A stretch of DNA of 64,000 nucleotides. It comes from JAFGPS01 sp964628465 (GTDB taxonomy: Bacteria > Planctomycetota > Phycisphaerae > Sedimentisphaerales > Anaerobacaceae). The notes under the pieces are model-generated. The model had not been told where the DNA came from. It searched no databases and was given only the letters and a program-made list of their open reading frames with translations. The DNA lies in the NCBI GenBank assembly GCA_964628465.1, contig CAZVOA010000002.1, positions 285,837 through 349,836 of the forward strand, given 5' to 3'. The position numbers were made by a program, and so were the translations under genes. Below are positions 17,611 through 26,779 of the stretch, piece by piece (the stretch's first letter is position 1; the number at the start of each line of letters is the position of its first letter).

Positions 17611-18483
17611 TTAATGTGTCATGACATACGTTATAATATTTATACCCATAGGGTATGAGTATTTTTCTGAACATTCATGGAAGTACTCTTTGTCTTCGCC
17701 TTCCCGTTCCCAGCCGTCGCCTAAATCATTGTTGTGGCAAAGCAATGCGACCATGCGGCCGTTGTCATCAAAATATGACCAGAAATGAGGAGCTTCATCT
17801 CCGCCTGATGAGCCGTGATTGTATTCGAATTTCTCGCCCTGTCTCCATGTTTGAATATCGGTAATTTGCGGAAGCTCTTTCAAATCGAATACGAAATGAA
17901 ATATCGGATGGTCAAGTTTCAACTCAACTGGTTCCCTGTCTGGAAAAACGCCTCGCATCTGGGTTAGAACATTAGCCCATCCTATCGGGTTCCAGAAGTC
18001 GCTCATCATAACAAATCCGCCGTTGAGCAAGTACTTTCTCATTGCTTCACGTTCACGCAAGCTAAGTACCATCCTTTGTACGCCGGACATATAGATAAAC
18101 GGATAATCGCTTAGTTTCAGGTCAGTAAGGCGCAGAATTTGGCTATCGGGCGCTACAGACATAGAAGTTAATTGCTGAAGGCGATACGAAAAGTTACAAT
18201 CCGCATCTGGGTAGTCGTTGTCCCATCTCTCCCACCAACCGAATGAACCGACAGAGTCGTACTCAATTCGCACGAAAGTAAAAACATCATCCTTGAACTC
18301 AGGATCAATTTCCCAGGTCTGGAAATCACTGCGCAATGTCGGCTGTGTACGCCGGAATGATGAACCGCCATACTGGGAAGAGCGGCCTCCACGCTGAAAT
18401 GTATCACCCCGCCGCTGTGCGATAGCCAAAGTTACAGAAAGGCATATGATTAAACAAAACAATAATTTAGTTTTAATCCGCAT
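17611..18483 (-). CDS. Secreted DUF4159 protein with an Arg/Gly-rich N-terminus
   Basis: It has a signal peptide (MRIKTKLLFCLIICLSVTLAIA), then a segment rich in Arg and Gly (QRRGDTFQRGGRSSQYGG), and then a DUF4159 domain from about residue 60. Recognisable parts are DYPFIYMSGV, REAMRKYLLNGGFVMMSDFW and the LKLDHPIFHFVFDL segment. DUF4159 proteins have a class-I glutamine-amidotransferase-like fold and are frequent in planctomycetes; the function is not known. It converges on the propeller gene, with only 12 bases between the two stops. The start has only a distant GGAAA. Confidence 0.8.
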   Translation of the reverse strand: MRIKTKLLFCLIICLSVTLAIAQRRGDTFQRGGRSSQYGGSSFRRTQPTLRSDFQTWEIDPEFKDDVFTFVRIEYDSVGSFGWWERWDNDYPDADCNFSYRLQQLTSMSVAPDSQILRLTDLKLSDYPFIYMSGVQRMVLSLREREAMRKYLLNGGFVMMSDFWNPIGWANVLTQMRGVFPDREPVELKLDHPIFHFVFDLKELPQITDIQTWRQGEKFEYNHGSSGGDEAPHFWSYFDDNGRMVALLCHNNDLGDGWEREGEDKEYFHECSEKYSYPMGINIITYVMTH

Positions 18484-18587
18484 TATTTTTCAATATTTCC
18501 ATTCTAATGACAGATATTTACTTTTATAAGCGATTATACATAAGCAGGGTAAAAAATGGCAAGTTAAAAAGCTATACACGATTATTC

Positions 18588-18617
18588 TTTACATATTCAC
18601 TGGAATTGTTTTATATT
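18588..18617 (+). promoter_or_regulatory. Candidate promoter of ettA
   Basis: TTTACA and TTATAT (or TATATT) are separated by 17-18 bases in the divergent gap before ettA, about 50 bases ahead of its start codon. It is a plausible but not strong match. Confidence 0.4.
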
Positions 18618-18669
18618 ATTCACACTAAATAAAGAAATATTTTAAAAACTTAAAAAGGAATAATTTTAT

Positions 18670-20340
18670 ATGCCTCCACAATTTATATACGAAATGAAAA
18701 ATGTCAGTAAAAGATACGGTGATAAGGAAGTTCTCCGCGATATATCCTTATCTTTCTTTTACGGAGCAAAGATTGGTGTAATAGGTGAGAACGGAGCTGG
18801 TAAAAGTACGCTGTTGAAAATTATGGCGAGTATAGACAAGGATTTTCACGGCGATACGAAACTTGCGCCGAAAATGAAAGTTCGTTACATTGCGCAGGAA
18901 CCGCAGCTTGAAATGGATAAAACCGTGCGGGAGAACCTCCTTATCGCAATCAAGCCTACTCTGGATTTGGTTGACAGATTCAATAAAATTTCTGAAATGC
19001 TCGGGGAATCTCTCCCAGATAATCAGATGGATAAACTGATGGAAGAAATGAGCACATTGCAGGACAAGATAGACGCTTGTGAAGGCTGGGAAACAGACCG
19101 ACTCATTGGTCTTGTTTCAGATGCAATGGTTCTTCCTGATGATAACGCACCAATAAAACAGCTTTCAGGCGGAGAACGCAGACGTGTTGCGCTTTGCATG
19201 GCGCTTCTGGAAAAACCTGATTTGCTTCTTCTTGACGAGCCAACAAACCACCTTGACGCTGAAACGGTCCAATGGCTCGAATCCGCATTACGGGAGTATC
19301 ACGGAACAGTAATTATTGTAACACACGACCGCTATTTTCTTGATAATATCACCAAATGGATACTTGAGCTTGAAAACGGCTTAGGTTTGCCGTTCGAAGG
19401 AAATTATTCTTCATGGCTCAAGCAGAAGTCCGAGCTTTTACGAATTAACGAAAAGAGAGAAAGTCAGCGTCAAAAAACTCTTTCACAGGAATTGGAATGG
19501 ATAAACACTCCGGTTAGAGCGCGCAACAAGAAAAATCAGGCACGTATAAATTCTTATGAAAAACTGGTAAGCCAGTCAAACGAAACCAGGCGCGACAATT
19601 TGTTTATTGAAATACCATCAGGACAGCGGCTTGGCGACAAGGTAATCACTTTTAAAAACGTCTCCAAGAGTTATGATAAAAATCTTCTTATTGATAACTG
19701 TTCTTTTGAACTGCCTCCGAACGCGATTGTCGGTGTAATCGGACCAAATGGTATCGGAAAGACAACATTATTCAGGCTAATCACAGGACAGGAACAACCC
19801 GATTCAGGCCAAATCGAAATGGGATCAACAGTTTCCATAGGATATGTTGACCAGCATCGTGATGCACTCGACGGCAATAAGACTATATTCGAGGAAATTT
19901 CAGACGGCAAAGATAATATAGACGTTGGTGGTAAGGAAACGCCATCAAGAGCTTATATCGCGAAGTTTAATATAAGAGGAAGCCAGCAGCAGAAAAAAGT
20001 TTCTACTTGTTCCGGCGGCGAGCGAAACAGAATTCATCTTGCGAAAATGTTAAGACGCGGCGGAAATCTTTTGCTTCTTGACGAACCGACCAACGACCTT
20101 GACGTTGATACTATGCGTGTTCTCGAACAGGCGATAATAGATTTTGAGGGTTGCGCAATGGTAATCAGCCACGACAGGTTTTTCCTGGATCGCATTTGCA
20201 CGCACTTATTAATATTCGAAGGTAACGGCAAAACACAATGGTTCCAGGGCAACTTCGCGGCTTACGAAGAAAAGATTCTGGCGGAAAATCCCGAACGAAT
20301 GGCACATCGCCGCAATAAATACAAACGGCTTAAAATATAA
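18670..20340 (+). CDS. ettA: Energy-dependent translational throttle protein EttA (ABC-F)
   Basis: This is an ABC-F protein with two ATPase domains and no membrane part, which binds the ribosomal E site and gates entry into elongation according to ATP/ADP. Walker A motifs are GENGAGKST (39-47) and GPNGIGKTT in the second half. Signatures are LSGGERRRVAL and CSGGERNRIHL, and both Walker B regions read LLLLDEPTN. The linker between them contains the basic ARNKKNQARI element. At 556 residues it is almost exactly the length of E. coli EttA. A deaminase gene begins three bases after its stop. Confidence 0.94.
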   Translation: MPPQFIYEMKNVSKRYGDKEVLRDISLSFFYGAKIGVIGENGAGKSTLLKIMASIDKDFHGDTKLAPKMKVRYIAQEPQLEMDKTVRENLLIAIKPTLDLVDRFNKISEMLGESLPDNQMDKLMEEMSTLQDKIDACEGWETDRLIGLVSDAMVLPDDNAPIKQLSGGERRRVALCMALLEKPDLLLLDEPTNHLDAETVQWLESALREYHGTVIIVTHDRYFLDNITKWILELENGLGLPFEGNYSSWLKQKSELLRINEKRESQRQKTLSQELEWINTPVRARNKKNQARINSYEKLVSQSNETRRDNLFIEIPSGQRLGDKVITFKNVSKSYDKNLLIDNCSFELPPNAIVGVIGPNGIGKTTLFRLITGQEQPDSGQIEMGSTVSIGYVDQHRDALDGNKTIFEEISDGKDNIDVGGKETPSRAYIAKFNIRGSQQQKKVSTCSGGERNRIHLAKMLRRGGNLLLLDEPTNDLDVDTMRVLEQAIIDFEGCAMVISHDRFFLDRICTHLLIFEGNGKTQWFQGNFAAYEEKILAENPERMAHRRNKYKRLKI

Positions 20341-20343
20341 ATC

Positions 20344-20937
20344 ATGAATGTACACAATAACAAAGTAGTTTTGGAACTGCCGTATTGGGCGGAAAGTTTT
20401 CTCGCTGAATCACCAAAAGCATTCCCAACCATTGAAGAGCGTATGCGATTTGTTATTGCGCTTTCAAGACTGAATATCGAACATAAAACCGGCGGGCCAT
20501 TTGGAGCGGCTGTATTCGACCGGAAAGATGGATGTTTGATTGCTGTTGGTGTAAATCAGGTGGAGAAAATAAATTGTTCCATCGTACACGCCGAGATACT
20601 GGCGATTGCATTGGCACAAAAGAAAATCGGGTACTACGACCTTGGAGCAAAAGCAGATAAATCTTACGAGCTTGTGACAAGCACGGAGCCTTGCGTTATG
20701 TGCTTAGGCGCAATATGCTGGTCTGGCGTAAAACAAGTTGTATGCGGAGCGCGTGATGAAGACGCAAGAGCAATCGGATTCGACGAAGGTCCAAAGCCTG
20801 AAAATTGGACACAAGCACTTGAAGACAGAGGTATAAGCGTTGTGAAAGATGTTCTGAGAGAACATGCAAAAGAAGTTCTCAAAGATTATCTACAAACAGG
20901 CGGATTGATTTACAATTCACGACAAGAACAAAGTTAA
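20344..20937 (+). CDS. Cytidine/guanine-type nucleoside deaminase
   Basis: It is a zinc-dependent deaminase of the CDA fold: HAEILAIA supplies the zinc His and the catalytic Glu, and EPCVMCLGAI supplies the two zinc cysteines. At 197 residues it is longer than TadA and lacks the tRNA-binding features I would expect; the C-terminal segment KDVLREHAKEVLKDY resembles guanine deaminases and related nucleoside deaminases of bacteria. The substrate is not certain. It starts three bases after ettA with the ettA tail as its leader, so the two are probably translationally coupled. Confidence 0.82.
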   Translation: MNVHNNKVVLELPYWAESFLAESPKAFPTIEERMRFVIALSRLNIEHKTGGPFGAAVFDRKDGCLIAVGVNQVEKINCSIVHAEILAIALAQKKIGYYDLGAKADKSYELVTSTEPCVMCLGAICWSGVKQVVCGARDEDARAIGFDEGPKPENWTQALEDRGISVVKDVLREHAKEVLKDYLQTGGLIYNSRQEQS

Positions 20938-20943
20938 AGGATT

Positions 20944-21681
20944 TTACAACTTATTAAGATTTATTGTAAATCCTTTTATCGGTTTTCTTTCGCTATCTAT
21001 GAACCTCGCACAGAAAGCACTTAATCCGGGAGCGTTGATAACGGCACACCGTATAACGTTCGGTCCCTTTTTAAGTGTAAGACGCTTAGATACACCATCA
21101 TCAAGAAGCATGTGACGGTCACCATAAAGATCGATAACTTCTTTATCGTTGACCCACCAGATTGACGCTGAATTGGAACCAACAGAAAGCCGAACATCTT
21201 TAATTTCCTCGTGGCAATCTATAACAGTTACAGCCCAGAACACTACATTATACGTAGGCTTTTTAAGTGCAGAAGCAAAGCTGAAAAGATTTATTTCGTA
21301 TCTTTGAGAATCCAAAGCATACCAGATTAATTCCGACTGATTGACAATCACTTTGTCACCATCATGAGGAACTACAGTGAATTGATTTGGGAAATATTCT
21401 GTTTTAATTGCTCTCTGGACATAACTATCAACAAGTTGGCTATTACTGCGCAGACCTGACTGACGAATCGGTTCGAGAAGAAGCCATCGCTGTATGAATC
21501 CGTTTGGATCGGGAGCTTTTTCTTTTGATACCGGAGATTTGAAAAAACGAGGGATGTCAAGAGAGGTATTTTCGAGGGAATCGGCTTGTATCTGTTTTGC
21601 CGACTCGCCCGCATATAGAGTAAAAATATTACTAAAAAGCAGTACTAAGACGGCAAAACAGAAAAGCACGATTTTGTTCAT
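20944..21681 (-). CDS. Small secreted protein, paralogue 1 (esterase-associated module)
   Basis: It has a signal peptide followed by a single beta-rich domain of about 200 residues. It shares with two neighbouring genes the blocks FIQRWLLLEPI, a run ending SVGSNSASIWWVNDKEV, DDGVSKRLTLKKGPNVIR and a final CARFIDSE. From memory, a domain of this type occurs attached to acetylxylan esterases in Bacteroidetes; here it stands alone without a catalytic domain. A carbohydrate-binding or accessory role is inferred. This is the most diverged of the three copies, with a longer N-terminal linker. The ATG at 21681 is preferred to an in-frame TTG at 21687. Confidence 0.75.
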   Translation of the reverse strand: MNKIVLFCFAVLVLLFSNIFTLYAGESAKQIQADSLENTSLDIPRFFKSPVSKEKAPDPNGFIQRWLLLEPIRQSGLRSNSQLVDSYVQRAIKTEYFPNQFTVVPHDGDKVIVNQSELIWYALDSQRYEINLFSFASALKKPTYNVVFWAVTVIDCHEEIKDVRLSVGSNSASIWWVNDKEVIDLYGDRHMLLDDGVSKRLTLKKGPNVIRCAVINAPGLSAFCARFIDSERKPIKGFTINLNKL

Positions 21682-21736
21682 GAGCAATTCCTTTATTAAA
21701 AAAGAGTTTGCGGGAACATATAATTAAAAATATACC

Positions 21737-22429
21737 TTAGTTTCCAGGTTTCAAACTTACAGTGTAATTCTTGAATGGCTTACCTTCGCTATCAAGAATT
21801 CGAGCACAGAAATCAGCGGCTCCGCTGGCGTTGACAATACCACCGCGGATAACGTTCATACCCTTTTTAAGTGTAAGACGTTTTGATACGCCGTCATCGA
21901 TTACGGTGCAGCGGTTGCCATAGATACCGGTTACTTCCTTGTCGTTAACCCACCATACTGAAGCTGAGTTTGTACCTACTGCCAGACGTGCGTCTTTAAC
22001 TTCTTCCGGGCAGTTAATGTAAACTACAACCCAGAAGAGAGCGTTTGCACTACTCTTTTCAATCTCAGACGCGAAATAATAAAGGTTTACATTATATTGG
22101 TCTGTTTCAACCGAATGCCATGTAAGCTGCTGGCCGCTGGCATCAACTTTATCACCTTTTTGAGGTGTTATTGTTAATTCATTTGCAAAATGCTCAGTCT
22201 TTACTGTTGTCTGAACGGCATTTTGTGTATCTCCACTGGCTCTTATTGGGTCAAGAATAAGCCATTGCTGAATGAAGCCCTGCTCACTTGGAACATTTTT
22301 TGTGGGATTTTCGATATTAACTTTCGGTACCGGATTGCAAAATGCAGTACCGGGAACGCTAACAATCATAAAAAAAGCCGCAACGACAAGGAGGACAAAT
22401 GTCCATATATAATTATTGTGTCTATTCAT
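21737..22429 (-). CDS. Small secreted protein, paralogue 2
   Basis: This 230-residue protein has a signal peptide and is a close relative of the gene at 26780-27469, sharing KVNIENPTKNVP-like text, QTTVKTEHFANELTI, AVGTNSASVWWVNDKEV and DDGVSKRLTLKKGMNVIR. It is the last gene of the first copy of the three-gene block (GH43b, GH43a, small protein) and lies 57 bases after the GH43a gene. It has no visible catalytic residues. A role as a carbohydrate-binding or enzyme-partner protein is inferred from its fixed position beside GH43 enzymes. Confidence 0.75.
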   Translation of the reverse strand: MNRHNNYIWTFVLLVVAAFFMIVSVPGTAFCNPVPKVNIENPTKNVPSEQGFIQQWLILDPIRASGDTQNAVQTTVKTEHFANELTITPQKGDKVDASGQQLTWHSVETDQYNVNLYYFASEIEKSSANALFWVVVYINCPEEVKDARLAVGTNSASVWWVNDKEVTGIYGNRCTVIDDGVSKRLTLKKGMNVIRGGIVNASGAADFCARILDSEGKPFKNYTVSLKPGN

Positions 22430-22486
22430 AAGTTAATTCCTTTTATAATTAAAGTTTTATTATTAATTGTTTCTTAGAACTTACAA

Positions 22487-24199
22487 TTATGGATTCTTGA
22501 ATAACCAGCGTTGTTTATTGCTTTTCGGATCGAATTTTTCAAGTGTCACAGAGCTGGCACCGATAGCTGAAAGAGCCATAGGTTCTTTAGTACCCGGAAT
22601 AGCTTTTGGCATAATTCTATATCTGCCGTCATTAAGCTGCTCTATACGCCAGAGTTGTTCATCACCGCCTGTATATGCCGGCAATGTTACAAGTTCGGCA
22701 CCTTCTGTCGCAGCTAAAGCACGATCAGTACCCGCGATTTGAATTTTGAAATAAGGAGCTCCAAGATAGCCGCCTTTGCCTTCTGCCGGGCTGACTGTCC
22801 ATTTTTGCTGAGCCTGGCACATATAGTTTGCCATTCTTGCATCGATATTACCAGTTGGCCAGTTTGCCATAACGTCTGCTGCATTCTGGTCAGCAACCGG
22901 GGCACCGCCGCCGCCACGGCCACCCATACCGCCGCCCATCATGCCACCGCCCATACCAGCACCACCGCGACCGCCACGAGCTGCACCAGCGTCAGCACCA
23001 CCTCGTGCGCCACCCATCATGCCGGCACCACCAGGTGTTGCTCCCTGAGGAGCCATTGCACCGGCAGTATTACCTGCACCAGGAACAGCTGCGTCTGCGC
23101 CGCCGCGAGCACCACGACCAGCACCTTGTCCAGCACCGCGTCCACCCATCATACCGCCGCCCATCATACCACCACCGGCACCGCCGCGGCCACCACTGCG
23201 ACCAACAGCCTGACCTTCAACAGCTACTTCAAGTGCTGTTCCAGTGCTGAATGATGAAATCTGGTATGTTCCTTCTTTAAGGAATTCGCCTGCTACAGGC
23301 CAGCCATCTTCCCAAACCAAAGGAACAACATCAATTACACTTGAGCCGCCTCTATCCAAATCAGCTTCCCAATGCAACGAAAATTTCTGTACACCCTGTC
23401 CCTCATCAAATAAGCCGAAGTGACCTGGACCTACCTTACGTTCACCTGAACCAATAACGAGCTTGCCGCCGCCCTGCATCATATCAACACCTTCATGATC
23501 AAGGTACGGGCCAGTAACACTTTTTGAACGGCCTGTACGAATATGATAGCCTGAATTTGCGCCCTGGCAGCATGAGCCGTGAGTCGCTAATACATAATAA
23601 TAACCTTCATGATAAATAATTGTTGAAGCTTCGCAATTGATTGCGATTTCGAAGTATTTGGTCGGATCAATACGCAAACCTGTTTTTGGATCCATTTCGA
23701 CAACACGAATACACCCAAAATATGAACCAAATGTCAGCCAAAACTTGCCTGTAGTTGGATCAAGAAAACATCCAGGGTCTATACCATTGCAGAATTCAAC
23801 TCCATCAGTCGAGTTAACCTGACCCATATTTTCCCATTTATAGTCAGGAGAATCCGGATTGAGACTCTTGGTCTTTTGCATTACGATTCGTGAAGCGGGC
23901 TGACCACCTACATTAGAAGCAGTGTACATATAGTAATAATCACCAATATGAATCATATCAGGGCCCATTCCGCCGCCATTTGGTGTACCTCGTCCGCTTC
24001 CCCAGGTCCAGCCATCCGCTGAAAAATGGGTAGCGCCGCCTGTACCAAAAGCATAATAACCACCATCACACTCCATGATGGTCGTAGGGTCATGAGTACC
24101 AACATTGCCATCAAGTGCATACACAGGCGCAGCCAATGCAATAACAGCTATTGCCAAAAAAATAATTGTTAAAAATGAAAAACGCAGGATTGGGTTCAT
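22487..24199 (-). CDS. GH43 arabinanase-type enzyme with lectin-like domain and Gly/Met/Arg tract (GH43a, copy A)
   Basis: After a signal peptide, a five-bladed GH43 propeller spans about 30-300. The expected acids are D37 (THDPTT), D141 (IDPGCFLD) and E190 (NCEAST), the arrangement of endo/exo-1,5-alpha-arabinanases. A beta-trefoil-like domain follows from about 308, with Q-x-W motifs (QQKWTV, EQLWRIEQ, KQRWLF). It is interrupted at about 334-434 by 100 residues of almost only Gly, Met, Arg and Ala. The hydrolase is probably active on arabinan or arabinoxylan side chains outside the cytoplasm. A paralogue lies at 27529-29220, with a conserved upstream region. Family assignment is firm; exact specificity is inferred. 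Confidence 0.88.
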   Translation of the reverse strand: MNPILRFSFLTIIFLAIAVIALAAPVYALDGNVGTHDPTTIMECDGGYYAFGTGGATHFSADGWTWGSGRGTPNGGGMGPDMIHIGDYYYMYTASNVGGQPASRIVMQKTKSLNPDSPDYKWENMGQVNSTDGVEFCNGIDPGCFLDPTTGKFWLTFGSYFGCIRVVEMDPKTGLRIDPTKYFEIAINCEASTIIYHEGYYYVLATHGSCCQGANSGYHIRTGRSKSVTGPYLDHEGVDMMQGGGKLVIGSGERKVGPGHFGLFDEGQGVQKFSLHWEADLDRGGSSVIDVVPLVWEDGWPVAGEFLKEGTYQISSFSTGTALEVAVEGQAVGRSGGRGGAGGGMMGGGMMGGRGAGQGAGRGARGGADAAVPGAGNTAGAMAPQGATPGGAGMMGGARGGADAGAARGGRGGAGMGGGMMGGGMGGRGGGGAPVADQNAADVMANWPTGNIDARMANYMCQAQQKWTVSPAEGKGGYLGAPYFKIQIAGTDRALAATEGAELVTLPAYTGGDEQLWRIEQLNDGRYRIMPKAIPGTKEPMALSAIGASSVTLEKFDPKSNKQRWLFKNP

Positions 24200-24345
24200 A
24201 ATTCACTTCTCCTTAATAATTGTTGTCAATGTGATAAACTTTACCATGGCATACTCTGCCAAGGTTATGAACTGGTCAAAATTATACCAAATCGCAGATG
24301 GAATAGTCCAGCGAAAAAGTTATCTAATTTAATATATATGAAGAA
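24200..24345 (-). promoter_or_regulatory. Duplicated upstream region with promoter and possible operator (copy A)
   Basis: This region is clearly similar to 29221-29365 in front of the other GH43a gene. On the minus strand TATAAT (24281-24286) lies 18 bases from TGGACT (24305-24310). Downstream of it, an imperfect palindrome (CCTTGGCA...TGCCATGG, 24244-24264) lies in the leader and could bind a regulator. A shared AAGGAG ribosome site closes the region. The remaining 48 bases to the next gene show nothing. Confidence 0.55.
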
Positions 24346-24393
24346 TTAATTACAAAATTAGAAGATTTTCTACAAATTAATGAAAATGAAATT

Positions 24394-25533
24394 TTAATCC
24401 AAATCAATATCAACTTTCCAGTGTTCTTTTACAGTTTTCAACTCGTCCAAAGTCATGTACGTAACCGCACCATGTTTTGGACGCTCGAAATTCGTTCCCT
24501 TCATTACACCTTCATTAAACCGGCCAATATGTTCATAAGTCACAAAATCTTTGGTTTCACTGAAACCCATATTATTAGGCCTGGCACCGTAAATATCATA
24601 CATCAATACCCATTTATCTGTACCAAGACGCTTGAATACATTCGGTGCTTCAGTATTCTCCCTGTCTGGATTAATCTTATTGGGATCAGAAACATATCCT
24701 GTATTAATTTTATCAGAAACAGCATGTAATATTCTGGCATTAGAAACATAATACAAATGAAATTTATCACCAACTTTGGTTATATCACCATCTATGCCGC
24801 CAATGTTGGGTATCATTGTCGGTACTGTCTCCAGCTTGGTAAACTCATCATTCATATATGACCAATACATATTTGCGTTCCTGTTGTTATAGCGAATAGT
24901 GAAATAAATCATCATTTTACCCGCATCTTCATCATAGATTGTTTCCGGTGCCCATGAGCAGTCAATATCCCCAAGTTCAGGAAAACCTAAATCTGTGCGG
25001 AAATCCGAATGAGTCCAATGTATCAAATCCCATGATTTCATAAGAACAAGAGCGCGATTATTTCCCCATCCATATTTTTCCTCAGGCCTTTGCCATGCTG
25101 TTTCACGATATCCGGCACGCTGTCCGGAAATATGCAGGTCTGTCATAGCAAGATAGAATGCTCCGTCTGGCCCACGTGTGATATGCGGGTCACGAACTCC
25201 TTTTTGTTCGGCCAAAATTGTTCCATCAAATACCTTCTGCCCACCGTTAATGTCTGTAAAATTGTAGCCGTCTTTGCTGATTGCCATATATGCACATTGA
25301 TCCTGATCCTTGAAATAAACCATCAAGTATCCGGCAAAATCTTTTTCTTCCAACCTGCGGGCATTTTCAGGCTTTTCGAGTTTAGATACGATTTCGATAC
25401 CAGTCGGACGTGCTGGTTGCGTATTGGTTTGCATAATTCCGCCGCGTCTGGTTTGGGGCTGCTGAGCGTCAACTTTGCTGGAAATCAGGAATGCCATAAA
25501 AATAATTATAACTGAGATTATTGAACGCTTCAT
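24394..25533 (-). CDS. GH43 family glycosidase (GH43b, copy A)
   Basis: It has a signal peptide, a short linker with RRGG, and a GH43-like propeller. Likely catalytic acids are the Asp in GVRDPHITRG, the Asp in GGIDGDITKV and the Glu in TEAPNVFKRLG. It ends with a conserved KEHWKVDIDLD. A close paralogue of the same length and layout is encoded at 29585-30775. The substrate is unknown; the neighbours suggest arabinose-containing hemicellulose. It starts after GAGGAG and is preceded by a terminator hairpin, so it may begin a transcript. Confidence 0.82.
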   Translation of the reverse strand: MKRSIISVIIIFMAFLISSKVDAQQPQTRRGGIMQTNTQPARPTGIEIVSKLEKPENARRLEEKDFAGYLMVYFKDQDQCAYMAISKDGYNFTDINGGQKVFDGTILAEQKGVRDPHITRGPDGAFYLAMTDLHISGQRAGYRETAWQRPEEKYGWGNNRALVLMKSWDLIHWTHSDFRTDLGFPELGDIDCSWAPETIYDEDAGKMMIYFTIRYNNRNANMYWSYMNDEFTKLETVPTMIPNIGGIDGDITKVGDKFHLYYVSNARILHAVSDKINTGYVSDPNKINPDRENTEAPNVFKRLGTDKWVLMYDIYGARPNNMGFSETKDFVTYEHIGRFNEGVMKGTNFERPKHGAVTYMTLDELKTVKEHWKVDIDLD

Positions 25534-25581
25534 AATATTCTCCTCACAACTTATGTTTCTTTAAGTAAATTATTACAAATC

Positions 25582-25617
25582 TTAAAAAACAGGCATAACA
25601 AAAAGTTATGCCTGTTT
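25582..25617 (-). terminator. Intrinsic terminator after the GH62 gene
   Basis: A 13-bp perfect stem (AAACAGGCATAAC with its complement, loop of five) is followed on the minus strand by a T-run. It separates the GH62 gene from the downstream GH43b copy A. Confidence 0.85.
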
Positions 25618-25648
25618 ATCATTTACCCGTTTATACATTTTGTCACTG

Positions 25649-26734
25649 CTATTTAACCGCAGTAATAATACCAAGCCTATAGGGCAGTGAGTTATAACCG
25701 CCACCGCCTCCTCGGCCACCTCTACCGCCGCGGCTGGTGCTTGTAGCCGTTGTATCATTACCCTGGAAGAGGAACTTAAGATTTTCAGGATCAAGTATCA
25801 CCTTTTCGTCATACCCATCGCGAAGTATTTCCCCGTGGCTAAACTCCCTTGTCCATGGCTCAACACCATCTTGGAAGGTAACATTGTTCAATCCTGCAAA
25901 AGGCATATCAAACGAGCTGGCCCCTTCCAAAGGTATCCATTTACCATTCAGATCTTTGGAAATCCAGGCACGGTAATAACGTGTGGGGCTAAGAGCCTCT
26001 ATAATGGTAATATAGTAATCAGAGCCTTTTATCTTGTACGTACTGCTTCCCTCAAAGAGATTATCGCGAGAATCCTGAATAGCAAGCTCTGGATCGCTCA
26101 TACCTTTGGGGAAATCCTCAATTTTTGTCCGGCTGCGCCAGAAACGACCATCATCTCCTGTAAAAAATAGATACATATGTGTGTCATCAGCAATCATATG
26201 GTAATCAATCCATTGGTTATTTCCGACACTGGCTGGCTTACCCTGAAAAAAGTCTTTCGGAGCTGTCCATGATTTAACATCTGAAATATCATCTGTAGTA
26301 CTATACTGAGGCTGCTGCGACTGGAAGATTAAGTACCATTTCTTGTGAGGTGTGAAATAGAACAGATGCGGCGCACAATGATATCCTCTCAAACCTGGAT
26401 TTACATCAACATATGTCGGCATAGCATTTGGAGCTTCTGACCAGTCTGAGAAACTGAAATACTGCATTGTCCAACTGCCGTTCATGGCGGAAGTCGCATA
26501 GACATGCCATTTGTTATTGTAAAAAACAACCGTCGGGTCCTTTACTGATAAGGATGGATGATTGGCATCCGGTTTCGGTGTAAGAAGCTTGCCTGAAGCC
26601 GTCCACTTGAGCGGAAGTTTAATCGGGAAATCAGAAGGAATGACACTTTTTTCTGACTCAGCCGCCTGAATAACAAGACCGCTGCAAATTATCATTGTTA
26701 AGATAATTAAAGGAGTAATACTATATTTCTTCAT
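25649..26734 (-). CDS. GH62 alpha-L-arabinofuranosidase
   Basis: GH62 removes arabinofuranose side chains from arabinoxylan. The protein follows the family closely along its length: LPLKWTASGKLLTPK, VKDPTVVFYNNKWHVYA with the base Asp at about 66, FYFTPHKKWYLIFQ, WIDYHMIADDTHMYLFF, LFEGSSTYK, and FSHGEILRDGYDEK containing the probable acid Glu. It has a signal peptide when started at 26734 (GGAAGGA just upstream). Near the C-terminus a short RGGRGGRGGGGG tract breaks into the last strands, just after the FLFQG segment that normally closes GH62 domains. It sits between the two copies of the duplicated block and ends at a terminator. Confidence 0.9.
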   Translation of the reverse strand: MKKYSITPLIILTMIICSGLVIQAAESEKSVIPSDFPIKLPLKWTASGKLLTPKPDANHPSLSVKDPTVVFYNNKWHVYATSAMNGSWTMQYFSFSDWSEAPNAMPTYVDVNPGLRGYHCAPHLFYFTPHKKWYLIFQSQQPQYSTTDDISDVKSWTAPKDFFQGKPASVGNNQWIDYHMIADDTHMYLFFTGDDGRFWRSRTKIEDFPKGMSDPELAIQDSRDNLFEGSSTYKIKGSDYYITIIEALSPTRYYRAWISKDLNGKWIPLEGASSFDMPFAGLNNVTFQDGVEPWTREFSHGEILRDGYDEKVILDPENLKFLFQGNDTTATSTSRGGRGGRGGGGGYNSLPYRLGIITAVK

Positions 26735-26779
26735 AATTCCTTCCTTTCTCAAAGAATTTATTTGAGAGAGTATTCTTTA

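Noticed and set aside
22900..23210. Array-like repetition that could be mistaken for a CRISPR
   Set aside because: The repeats are codon-based, of irregular length and in frame with GH43a; there are no spacers of even size and no cas genes.
22739..23254. Open frame rich in Thr, Ala, Ser and His on the plus strand
   Set aside because: It is the complementary reading of the Gly/Met/Arg tract of the GH43a gene and reflects that GC-rich repeat only.
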